Assembly (NCBI GenBank): GCA_937893015.1
Contig: CALBJX010000094.1
Location: 1-64,000 of the forward strand
Direction: 5' to 3'
From: an uncultured Verrucomicrobiales bacterium
Lineage (GTDB): Bacteria > Verrucomicrobiota > Verrucomicrobiia > Verrucomicrobiales > Akkermansiaceae
Length of the DNA stretch: 64,000 nucleotides
The first letter of the stretch is position 1, and each line of letters opens with the position of its first letter. The notes beneath the pieces are model-generated. The model was not told the origin of the DNA, searched no databases, and saw only the letters and a program-made list of their open reading frames with translations. A program made the translations under genes and the position numbers. Below are positions 58,501-64,000 of this stretch, one piece after another.

Positions 58501-59351
58501 CCGCGGCAACCGCTACAGCGGAACGCCTGAAAGCCGATGCCGAGATGGTGCTGCGCCGCAATAGCATCACCAATGCCGCGCTGAAGGGTGCCGTGTTGAC
58601 GACCGAAGCGGGTGCTGAAGTGAGCATCAAGGATGTACGCTTCATGCAGGCAGACGACACGGGGATTTCCCTCACCGCAGCAGAGGGGAAAGAAGCGGGT
58701 CTCATCCGCGGGCAGACGCAGATGACCGCTGAGGGAGACAACACCTTTACCCTGAGCGGCACGGCTGAACAGCCCGCTCGGCTGGATGACATGCTGCTGG
58801 CGCTGGATGCCGGCACCAAGCTGCAACTGAGTGATATCGTACTGGGTGCCACCTCCCGCATTACGGATGATGCCGCCGTGCTGGAGCTGAGCAACACGCG
58901 GGCCGAAGCCGTGATGGGCGTGAACACCGTCTGCACGGGTATGGGCACGCTGGCGGCGGGTACCGAACTGCGCGCCACGGGTACGGAGGGCGGCAGCCTC
59001 ATCATCTCTGATGCGGCCCGGGTCTGCGAGCTGCGGATGAACAGCATTGAAGATGTGTACCTGACAGGGCAATCCCTCACGCTGACTTTGAGCGGGCTGA
59101 CGCTCACTCCCGAGACGGAATGGGTGGCGCTCTCCTTCGGCACACAGGCGACGGTGGATGACGGATTGCAAATCACCGTGGCACAGGCAGAGGGGAGCCA
59201 ATACCGCGCCCTGACCGCCCCCGTGTATATGATGGAGGGTAACGACCGGACTGTGTTCATTTCCGCCGCTGGCCTTGCGCCTGAACCCGCTACGGCGACG
59301 CTCTCCCTGCTGGCCCTCGCGGGGCTTGCTGCTCGTCGACGTCGGCACTAA
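52515..59351 (+). CDS. Giant PEP-CTERM protein with S6 (IgA-protease/SPATE-like) serine-peptidase head
   Basis: The precursor is 2,278 residues. A signal sequence (residues about 1-31, RSVLSLLTMLGMSYTLPAHG) is followed by an S6-type chymotrypsin-like domain to residue about 330. SVTHAG holds His118 (compare SVKHNG in SPATEs). DLKLTRISKLVTDV holds Asp164 (compare DFHxPRLxKxVTEV). GDSGSPSW holds Ser306. The remainder is a Gly/Asn/Ser/Thr-rich repetitive stalk like autotransporter β-helix passengers, with a large EEKLT-type mid region. The C-terminus is EPATATLSLLALAGLAARRRRH, a PEP-CTERM signal, in place of the β-barrel that autotransporters use. A terminator follows. The architecture is therefore a protease passenger anchored by a different secretion route. 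The substrate is unknown. Confidence 0.82.
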   Translation: MKLHLPPPLFRSVLSLLTMLGMSYTLPAHGGVMFDCVPISVYADYGQNCGRYVAGQVNDMLATIRDRDNGVVIPYVGAKFEAEGKTQYTLPSMIDFSSGGSLAYDAAVGYGFIGSVTHAGTHSPNYAAPLVGSSNAVLYTGIEYWKSNTGAYLNTTELGVRDLDLKLTRISKLVTDVRTSDAFSTTASTSQELKDELVGQMIYRSGSGVMAMYHVKDNGMPDPESGVPLPTICGGYAYVSGGVQAIDFIRIDTREDGSFAIKSEAMNYDMDRHSWSGMQNTYDYVTGSNVYGFEHPMPGLCLTGDSGSPSWIWDEATGSYQYFGAMASGESCAGAIIGSGTDWMPKVLEKYNVNIALGTGGDHRVTFGAVNVLGDEFSGLDNNGNTLTIRKKMGSLSYTGSNGQAETTAFCGVQSGVNTWNNLANLKDLDNWFSYGEGYLNSGRNVSEASGKIDQGELLQTNNIVLTAADSDTYSLKLTDTVDTGIGYVRLSKAEGVDTAHFVLSSDGKDAKGQDYQLNTAGFVVDRGVTLDIALTADATYMREWRKVGAGDLIISGSGNNDVLLNIGGNSEGANDGNWLSAHREGRVILNRQDGYAAYNVLASTGSTVVLEGGLSQVKRNITLGAGGAVLDLHGHDYVWNNSDASHFSLYMMAEGDTLANYSDKETTVTVKDTHSGLVGISPNFIGAFEDSEKGALSVVYDGGGTWTMNTVFTDLSHNSGSSFAVNSGEVVLQGTLTQHAKGSESGTNANRLVRDNDWHYAHAKMDVEVRNNATFTLGSHAFLEGNVQIQAGGTFELHQAVNHAQEYVEGGTKLEDVAVYSDHYGLSKDSTVSNEGTLHVKYDAGTDADTTFKGKLSGSGDVVFEMGTDGGTFTLANDTNDFSGTKRIASGGLVAASKGALGDVSTHKYDIGAKGFLAVEGTAWTTDEMQTYITDTSAGVLALTQNQTEALSSAAIPELIIGAVGEVTYGTKDAELAALNNKWRLGGGGGTLTVDFLLNDAGAELELGNAYTKGTVILTNTGNSIGNIVMCGGVTLQGEQAALGGAKLEVAYGSRLAEASVSGMAALNKDSQGVLLVGSDTEKTIDLTQHPELAIGTDGDIVLNRTILAAADAAYRFGGITGTLTVDSAALAAGLDLVVDNQTYSGGTLVLNGSTGLTGKVAVMGYNEELAAEQVGDIRVQLGHDGVLNNTQQTTVSNGGVLELNGTNQTIRNLSIGATGALTDSRGNGTLSLSGANSVAGILSVDRLQADHATVQVDDQAVWEVSDISLADSDLQLGNRALNGSLQATGGTSTVQTAGAASLSTLQTAAGSELHLTADTLTLNGTEYNTGAAGKVILTADRLNLNNGDGTSIGGTLELAQNTTLYSDGSKNNMTRSISILSLANGATATLDSPSWNTIWNIGKLTGEGNLLWTANTNHSTPSRLVLSGDNASFTGNITVERTGGANSSRAWQTYLELGHENAAAHAEVTIKGQNNNSMVALALNADTIRMKGLSGNTYAAVYAGAAVEDPALINTAPQSTRTTTLELGGEGTYTYSGTIVGDDTHCISLNKSGSGTQTLNGKSVVLGDVAVTGGSLVLSATEGCVGGNVSIRNGSVVFNSASLAVAGTISAEHASVNLQQALQSAAQNTLSFSGTGNTLSGQVNLQAVTVGSGAELTLADAAVSTVIRNSGTVTVGSGTVFNVTQADFAAAVREHQALTLIEGEGGNVSAPTANVMVGGTALADMLGTGQSVSYGTAGGSLTATVALADNTIIWTGANNAVWDLKKSSNWKQQSNSAATTAAALSSVIFDSKLTRYVTVASDGVTAWNMTALSGAYMFQSGAITVLNDLDLQGSSYVMPVAKMTVGGDINVASGATLAASKGLDVGGTIYLGGTLSIGTINNAELTGDIKAERSSGTKGTLTRSSGSEGTLRLGGTVELAAFNAKNATAANATLFSGETSVNTMELTSGAAAAAGEGTLNIEGKVTLGEYKTQRGSLEGRDGDGKRQYAITAPAAATATAERLKADAEMVLRRNSITNAALKGAVLTTEAGAEVSIKDVRFMQADDTGISLTAAEGKEAGLIRGQTQMTAEGDNTFTLSGTAEQPARLDDMLLALDAGTKLQLSDIVLGATSRITDDAAVLELSNTRAEAVMGVNTVCTGMGTLAAGTELRATGTEGGSLIISDAARVCELRMNSIEDVYLTGQSLTLTLSGLTLTPETEWVALSFGTQATVDDGLQITVAQAEGSQYRALTAPVYMMEGNDRTVFISAAGLAPEPATATLSLLALAGLAARRRRH

Positions 59352-59378
59352 AGTGACAGCCACGGCTTCATTTTCAAG

Positions 59379-59410
59379 CACCCATCCGTGATATGCGGGT
59401 GGGTGTTTTT
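59379..59410 (+). terminator. Intrinsic terminator of the S6-protease gene
   Basis: A 10-bp stem with one G-T pair (59379-59388 with 59396-59405, 7-nt loop) is followed by T5, 27 nt after the stop codon. Confidence 0.8.
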
Positions 59411-59499
59411 GCTGCTCCCGGACAGGGGAGCTGACTCGGCTATATCGCTGCCAGTGTTCTTCTTTTCTTATCCGTGCTATTCGGCAACGCTCTTTTTAC

Positions 59500-59526
59500 T
59501 TGACTTTTTCGGGGAAAAAGTATACT
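59500..59526 (+). promoter_or_regulatory. Possible promoter of the adaptor-RND operon
   Basis: TTGACT (59500-59505) is followed by TATACT (59521-59526) at 15 bp or TACTTA (59523-59528) at 17 bp. The ATG at 59553 lies 26 nt downstream of TATACT. Confidence 0.35.
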
Positions 59527-59552
59527 TAAATACAAGTAACTATTTTCTCTGT

Positions 59553-62498
59553 ATGAATAAACCCTGTCTCCTTTTGCTGGCGTTGAGTCTCGGTGCTGCG
59601 GTGCCGACCATGGTGTCCTGTGAGCGGCAGGGCGAACGGACGCAGGAAGCCGCACCGGCGGACATGCCCGCCGTGAGCGTGTGCCCGATTCTGCAGCGAG
59701 ATGTGACGGACTTCGGCGAGTGGTTCGGCTATGTGCGCGGCGAGATGGATACCGATATCCACCCCCGCGTCTCCGGCACGCTGGCGGAGCAGGTGTACAA
59801 GGACGGCTCTTATGTGAAGGAGGGCGACGTGCTCTTCCGCATCGACCCCGCGATTTTTGAAGCCCAGCTTGCCGAAGCCGAGGCCAACCTGAAGGCGGCA
59901 CAGGCGGGTGTGGAATCGACGACGGCTGCACGCGAGAAAGCCGAGCTGGACGTGAAACGCTATGAGGACCTCGGCGCACGCGTTGTCTCCGAAAAAACGC
60001 TGACCGATGCCCGCCACGGGCTGAATGCCGCCCGCGCCGCCGAGACCGCCGCCAAGGCTGCCGTGGAACAGGCGCAGGCCTCCCTTGACAAGGCACGCAT
60101 CAATCTGGAATACACCGTCATCCGCGCACCCTACAACGGCGTGGTCGGCACGGCCACCATCTCGCAGGGCGATCTCGTCAGCCCCGCCACCAAGCTCACC
60201 AACATCAGTGCGGTGGACACCATGCGTGCGCTCTTCTCCATCAACGGCGCGAACATGATTCACGTCTTCCGCACGTACGGCGATGTCTCGCAGAGCCGCG
60301 AGAAGGTGGAGCAAACACCTTTTTATCTGGTGCTGGAGGACGGCAGTACCTACCCCATCAGCGGACATTTCTCCGCGTTGGAAAGCATTGTGGAGCCCAA
60401 TGGCGTCATCAATGTCGAAGCCCGCTTCGAGAACCCCGCGCACATGCTGCGCACGGGCATGCCTGTCCGTGTCCGCGTGCCCAAGGGGGCACACAGTGCC
60501 CTGCTGGTGCCCGCCGCCGCCATCCGCACCGTCATGCGCAACCGCTTCATTCTGGTGACGGACAAGGCAGGCGCACCGCACATGGTGCCCGTCACCGTCG
60601 GCGCGAGCTACCCCGTCACCGTGCAGGAGGCGGACGGCTACACCTCCGAGCAGCAGCTGACGGAAATCACCGCCGCCGGCACGCCCTTGGATGAGATGTT
60701 CCGCCGCTTCGGCTACGAGAACGCTACGGATGTGCCCGTCGTCGCCGATGAGCAGAACGGCGTGCTCGCCATGAACATCTCCTCCGCCAACAGCCGACTG
60801 GGGGCAGGGGAGAAGCCTGCCTCGCTCAAAACGACGCCCCTCAGCTTCCGCCCTGTGGTGGACCCCGCTCTGGCCGCTGCCGCCAAGGCTGCCGAGGAGC
60901 CGCAGAAGGCCGCGCCCGCGAATGTGAAGCCCACCTTGCCGCCGTTCCCCGTGAAGGTGCTGCCCTTGCAGTTGCAACGGGCGCAGGTGCCCGGTGAGTG
61001 GTTCGGCACCCTGCGCGGTGTGGAGGAGACGGACATCCGCCCGCAGGTGAGCGGCTTCCTCATCTCGCAGCAGGTGGAGGACGGCCGCATGGTGAAGAAG
61101 GGAGACATTCTTTTTGAAATCGACCCCGCCCCCTATCAGGCCGCTCTCCATGAGGCTCAGGCCAACGCCGCCGTTGCCCGCGCCGCCGTGGCACAGGCCG
61201 AGACGCAGACCGACATGAACCGCACCAACTACGAGCGTTACACCCGTCTCGTGCAGGAGGCCCCGGGCACCATCGCGGAAAAGACCCTCACGGATGCCGC
61301 CACCGCCGTCAAGACCGCCGAGGCTGCCGTGCTGAAAGCCCGCGCTGCCGCGGCACAGGCAGATGCCGCCGTGAAGCTGGCGGAAATCAACCTCGGCTAC
61401 ACCACCATTCGTGCGCCCTTCGATGGCCGCGTCGGCATCCATAAGCCCTCCGTCGGTGCGCTCGTCACCCCGCAGGACATCGAGCCGCTGGTCACCATTT
61501 CTTCCGTCAACCCCATCCGCGTGGATTTCGCCGTCAGCGGCAAGGATGCACTGCTCGGCCTCTCCACCTTCGCCAAGGCGCGCGCCGCGGGCAAGGACGC
61601 GAGCGCGGATATCCCGCTGGAGATTCTGCTGGAGGACGGCAGCCTCTATCCCGCGCAGGGACGCATCGTGAATGCGGACAACGCCATCAACACCGCCACG
61701 GGCACCCTGCAGGTCACAGGGCAGCTCGAGAACACGGACGGCGGGCTGCGCAGCGGTATGCCCGTGCGCGTTCGCGCGGACTTCGGCGGCAGCATGCAGA
61801 GCATCCTCGTGCCCGCCCGCGCGCCGCTCAGCGCACAGGGGCGCGACATCCTCGTCATGCTGAAGCCGGATAACACCCCGCAGATGCTGCCTATCAAGAA
61901 GGGCGAGCTCGTCACTGTGCCGGTCAAACAGGCCGACGGCAGCGAAGCGGTGCAGCCCATGCAGATGATTGACATCGATCGCGAGATGGTCACCGCCATG
62001 ATTCTCATGAAGGCGCAGGTCCCCTCGGCGGAGGCTCTTGTGCTCGGTCAGGCGGGCGTGGCCGACTGGTCGGAGCTGCTGCTTAAAAACGCGGGTGTCT
62101 CGGACTTCCGTGCGCTGGCGGAAAAGTCGGCGGGGCACGCGCTGCCCGATGACACGCCCGCTTCCATCGGCGCGGCGGACTGGAAAGATTTCGTCCTTCG
62201 CAGCAGCGGCCACGGCGATTTTCGCTCGCTGGTGCTGCATCAGGCCGATGCGCAGGATGAGCTCGCCCTCATCGCCCGCGCACAGGGCTTCGGCACCGCC
62301 TTCGAGATGGTGCTGAAACAAATGGGCTACGACTCCCTCGACTCCGCCCGCGTGGTGGTAGAAGGCTCTATTATGGCCGCACAGGTCTACCAAGCCAACG
62401 TAGCGGCGGGCTACCCCGTCAACACCCTCACGCCCGTTCCCTTCCTCTACACCGCCCCCAAGACTGTGGTGGATTCCGTGACAGCGGATGAAAAATAA
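59553..62498 (+). CDS. Tandem-duplicated RND periplasmic adaptor (two HlyD/AcrA modules in one chain) lipoprotein
   Basis: The 981-residue protein has a lipoprotein signal (LLLLALSLGAAVPTMVSC). It then has two complete membrane-fusion-protein modules. The first (about residues 45-400) shows GEWFGYVRGEMDTDIHPRVSG, a long α-hairpin (EAQLAEAEANLKAAQAG...KARINLEYTVIRAPYNGVVG) and RTGMPVRVRVPKG. The second (about 465-800) repeats the same plan: GEWFGTLRGVEETDIRPQVSG, EIDPAPYQAALHEAQAN, LAEINLGYTTIRAPFDGRVG and RSGMPVRVRADFG. The C-terminal 180 residues are helical with repeats such as WSELLLKNAGVSDFRAL and WKDFVLRSSGHGDFRSL. Normal adaptors have one module of about 390 residues and assemble as hexamers; here a dimer is pre-fused. 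The RND pump gene follows across a heptad array. Confidence 0.87.
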   Translation: MNKPCLLLLALSLGAAVPTMVSCERQGERTQEAAPADMPAVSVCPILQRDVTDFGEWFGYVRGEMDTDIHPRVSGTLAEQVYKDGSYVKEGDVLFRIDPAIFEAQLAEAEANLKAAQAGVESTTAAREKAELDVKRYEDLGARVVSEKTLTDARHGLNAARAAETAAKAAVEQAQASLDKARINLEYTVIRAPYNGVVGTATISQGDLVSPATKLTNISAVDTMRALFSINGANMIHVFRTYGDVSQSREKVEQTPFYLVLEDGSTYPISGHFSALESIVEPNGVINVEARFENPAHMLRTGMPVRVRVPKGAHSALLVPAAAIRTVMRNRFILVTDKAGAPHMVPVTVGASYPVTVQEADGYTSEQQLTEITAAGTPLDEMFRRFGYENATDVPVVADEQNGVLAMNISSANSRLGAGEKPASLKTTPLSFRPVVDPALAAAAKAAEEPQKAAPANVKPTLPPFPVKVLPLQLQRAQVPGEWFGTLRGVEETDIRPQVSGFLISQQVEDGRMVKKGDILFEIDPAPYQAALHEAQANAAVARAAVAQAETQTDMNRTNYERYTRLVQEAPGTIAEKTLTDAATAVKTAEAAVLKARAAAAQADAAVKLAEINLGYTTIRAPFDGRVGIHKPSVGALVTPQDIEPLVTISSVNPIRVDFAVSGKDALLGLSTFAKARAAGKDASADIPLEILLEDGSLYPAQGRIVNADNAINTATGTLQVTGQLENTDGGLRSGMPVRVRADFGGSMQSILVPARAPLSAQGRDILVMLKPDNTPQMLPIKKGELVTVPVKQADGSEAVQPMQMIDIDREMVTAMILMKAQVPSAEALVLGQAGVADWSELLLKNAGVSDFRALAEKSAGHALPDDTPASIGAADWKDFVLRSSGHGDFRSLVLHQADAQDELALIARAQGFGTAFEMVLKQMGYDSLDSARVVVEGSIMAAQVYQANVAAGYPVNTLTPVPFLYTAPKTVVDSVTADEK

Positions 62499-62539
62499 AT
62501 CAAAAATCATCAATCAAAAATCTTCAATCACAAATCCCC
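62498..62539. repeat. Heptad array, AATCAAA type (copy B5)
   Basis: Six consecutive 7-bp units in perfect register (aatcaaa, aatcatc, aatcaaa, aatcttc, aatcaca, aatcccc) fill the entire gap between the adaptor stop codon and the RND ATG at 62540. The first unit begins on the last base of the TAA. Confidence 0.8.
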
Positions 62540-64000
62540 ATGTCTCCTTTCTTCATCAAGCACCCGATTATCGCAGCGGTGATTGCCATTGTGACGACCC
62601 TGCTGGGTCTCATCAGTATGCTGGCGCTGCCCATCTCGCAGTACCCGGACATCACGCCGGTGACCATCGCCATGAGCGCGGCGTACCCCGGTGCCGATGC
62701 GCAGCAGGTCGCGGAATCCGTCGCCACGCCCATCGAGCTCCAGCTCTCCGGCATCGAGGGCATGGACTACATGAACTCCACCTCCTCCAACAACGGGTCG
62801 AGCAGCATCAACGTCATCTTTGAGCCCGGCACGGATGCCAACACCGCGCAGCAGCTCACCTACATGCGCTACAGCCAGGCTACCTCGCAGCTGCCCGCCA
62901 CCGTGTCGCAGATGGGTATCAGCATCAAGCAGTCCTCGGGCCTGCCGCTCATGATTTACGCCATCGACTCCCCGCAGGGCTTCTATAACCCCATCGACCT
63001 CACGGGCTATACGTACATCAATCTGGTGGACCCGATTAAGCGCGTGGAAGGCGTGGGCGACGTGATGGTCTTCGGCGGCCGCTACGCCGTGCGCATCTGG
63101 CTCGACACCGAGAAAATGGCTCAGAAGGGCATCGCCGTCAACGAGGTGTACAACGCCGTCAATACACAGAACGCCATCAACCCCGGCGGCTCCGTGGGCG
63201 CGGAACCCATGCCCGACGGCCAGGAGTTCACCTACACCATCCGCAACCAAGGCCGCATGACCTCCATCGCGGAGTTCCGCGACATCATCGTGCGCCAGCA
63301 GGGCACCCAGGCCGTGCGCCTGAAGGATATCGCCCGCATCGAGCTGGGCTCCCAGTCCTACTCCATTGCCTCGCTCATGAACGGCAAGCCCTCCACCGCG
63401 CTCGCCGTCTACCAGAGCGCGGATGCCAACGCCATCGCCACCGTGGATGCCGTGAAAGCCCTGCTCGCCGAAAAGGAAAAATCCTACCCCGAGGGCATGC
63501 ACGGCTATGTCGCGCTGGACACGACGACGCCTGTGCGAGACTCCATCTCCGAGATTATCGAAACGCTGTTCGAGGCCCTCGTGCTCGTGGCCATCGTCGT
63601 GTTCGTCTTCCTGCAGGGCTGGCGCGCCACGCTCATCCCGCTCATCGCCGTGCCTGTCTCGCTGGTGACGACCTTCTGCTTCTTCCCCATGCTGGGCTTC
63701 TCGCTCAACACCATCTGCCTGCTCGGCATGGTGCTCGCCATCGGTCTGGTGGTGGATGATGCCATCGTGGTGGTGGAAGCCGTGGAAGCGCACCTCGACA
63801 AGGGCATGAACCCGCGCGAGGCCACCTTCGCCGCCATGAAGGAAGTGAGCGGCCCCGTGGTCGCCATCGCTCTGGTGCTGGCGGCGGTGTTCCTGCCCTC
63901 CGTGCTGCTGCCGGGTATCACGGGCACGCTCTTCCAGCAGTTCGCGGTCACGATTGCCGTGTCCATGCTGATTTCCGCGTTCAACGCGCTCACGCTCTCG
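62540..64000 (+). CDS. RND efflux transporter, inner-membrane pump (partial at window end)
   Basis: The first 487 codons of an AcrB/HAE1-type pump are present and run off the window edge in frame. It starts MSPFFIKHPIIAAVIAIVTTLLGLISM, then LPISQYPDITPVTIAMSAAYPGADAQQVAESVATPIE (the usual porter-domain opening) and YMNSTSSNNG. The pore helix GLVVDDAIVVVE carries the proton-relay Asp pair. It would pump drugs or lipophilic compounds with the tandem adaptor encoded just upstream. An outer-membrane TolC-like gene is not seen and may lie beyond the window. Confidence 0.93.
   Translation, partial: MSPFFIKHPIIAAVIAIVTTLLGLISMLALPISQYPDITPVTIAMSAAYPGADAQQVAESVATPIELQLSGIEGMDYMNSTSSNNGSSSINVIFEPGTDANTAQQLTYMRYSQATSQLPATVSQMGISIKQSSGLPLMIYAIDSPQGFYNPIDLTGYTYINLVDPIKRVEGVGDVMVFGGRYAVRIWLDTEKMAQKGIAVNEVYNAVNTQNAINPGGSVGAEPMPDGQEFTYTIRNQGRMTSIAEFRDIIVRQQGTQAVRLKDIARIELGSQSYSIASLMNGKPSTALAVYQSADANAIATVDAVKALLAEKEKSYPEGMHGYVALDTTTPVRDSISEIIETLFEALVLVAIVVFVFLQGWRATLIPLIAVPVSLVTTFCFFPMLGFSLNTICLLGMVLAIGLVVDDAIVVVEAVEAHLDKGMNPREATFAAMKEVSGPVVAIALVLAAVFLPSVLLPGITGTLFQQFAVTIAVSMLISAFNALTLS

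Noticed and set aside
59379..59410. The hairpin after the S6-protease gene as a promoter-proximal regulator of the adaptor operon.
   Set aside because: It has a normal stem, T-run and distance for a terminator of the upstream gene, and a separate promoter candidate lies after it.
59526..62513. A 995-codon minus-strand open frame opposite the tandem adaptor.
   Set aside because: The opposite strand codes clearly for two adaptor modules. The antisense product has no motif and the skew expected of a shadow.
1..64000. tRNA genes, CRISPR arrays, 16S/23S rRNA and prophage modules.
   Set aside because: I scanned by eye for T-loop motifs, regular spaced repeats and phage genes and found none. The 7-bp arrays have no spacers and are not CRISPR.

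Overview
The window looks like the chromosome of a host-associated Verrucomicrobiota bacterium, probably close to Akkermansia. This is an inference from several things read in the sequence. Two very large secreted proteins end in PEP-CTERM tails of the form EPATATLSL-ALA-RR. The GreA-domain protein is of the long type I recall from the PVC superphylum. There is a DUF5069-like gene, PurF and ParE are of the Bacteroidetes/PVC type, and the coding DNA is GC-rich with few Shine-Dalgarno sites. No 16S rRNA or tRNA gene was found, so the genus is unproven.

Layout. 0-7 kb: a His-rich exported peptide, a YlbF-family protein with a Cys/His tail, a phosphoethanolamine-transferase-like enzyme, HU, MscL, a histidine phosphatase, a lipoprotein and an ankyrin protein. 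7-11.7 kb: parE, pgsA, two small unknowns and a 3D-domain protein. 11.7-14.8 kb: a compact zinc-uptake operon (substrate-binding protein, His-rich protein, ATPase, permease) with overlapping genes. 14.8-18.6 kb: an ISAs1-type transposase relic, a CoA-transferase and an acyltransferase. 18.6-24.2 kb: folP-crcB-phosphohexomutase, then a PEP-CTERM protein with an IdeS-like cysteine-protease head. 24.2-28 kb: the suf operon led by a Fur-family gene. 28-32 kb: cdaA with a mini CdaR-like gene, bioD, an AI-2E-type permease and a BASS transporter. 31.9-36.6 kb: purE, pyrB with a degenerate dihydroorotase, an ELM1-like protein and a glycosyltransferase. 36.7-44.9 kb: an ECF sigma factor, purM-purF, a LemA-like protein, the long GreA protein, a DegT-like enzyme and a lipoprotein. 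44.9-47.5 kb: RNase P RNA and trpBA behind a classical trp attenuator. 47.7-52.3 kb: recJ, a membrane HELTH protease and an AT-rich glycosyltransferase. 52.5-59.4 kb: a 2,278-residue PEP-CTERM protein with an S6 (IgA-protease/SPATE-like) peptidase head. 59.5-64 kb: a tandem-duplicated RND adaptor and the start of its RND pump.

What stands out. (1) Two different folds known from immunoglobulin- and host-protein-cleaving proteases (C66/IdeS and S6) are each joined to a long repetitive stalk and a PEP-CTERM anchor. (2) The RND adaptor carries two complete adaptor modules in one chain. (3) A 12-residue trp leader peptide with two Trp codons precedes an intrinsic terminator upstream of trpBA. (4) Many genes have a -10 box 6-7 nt before the start codon, which predicts leaderless mRNAs and fixes unusual GTG/TTG starts. 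(5) Nine short intergenic arrays share a strict 7-bp period but use three different heptamer words. (6) The dihydroorotase next to pyrB has lost metal ligands, like the non-catalytic PyrC' subunits of pseudomonads.

Most long overlapping open frames opposite these genes are shadows of GC-rich codon use and are left out.
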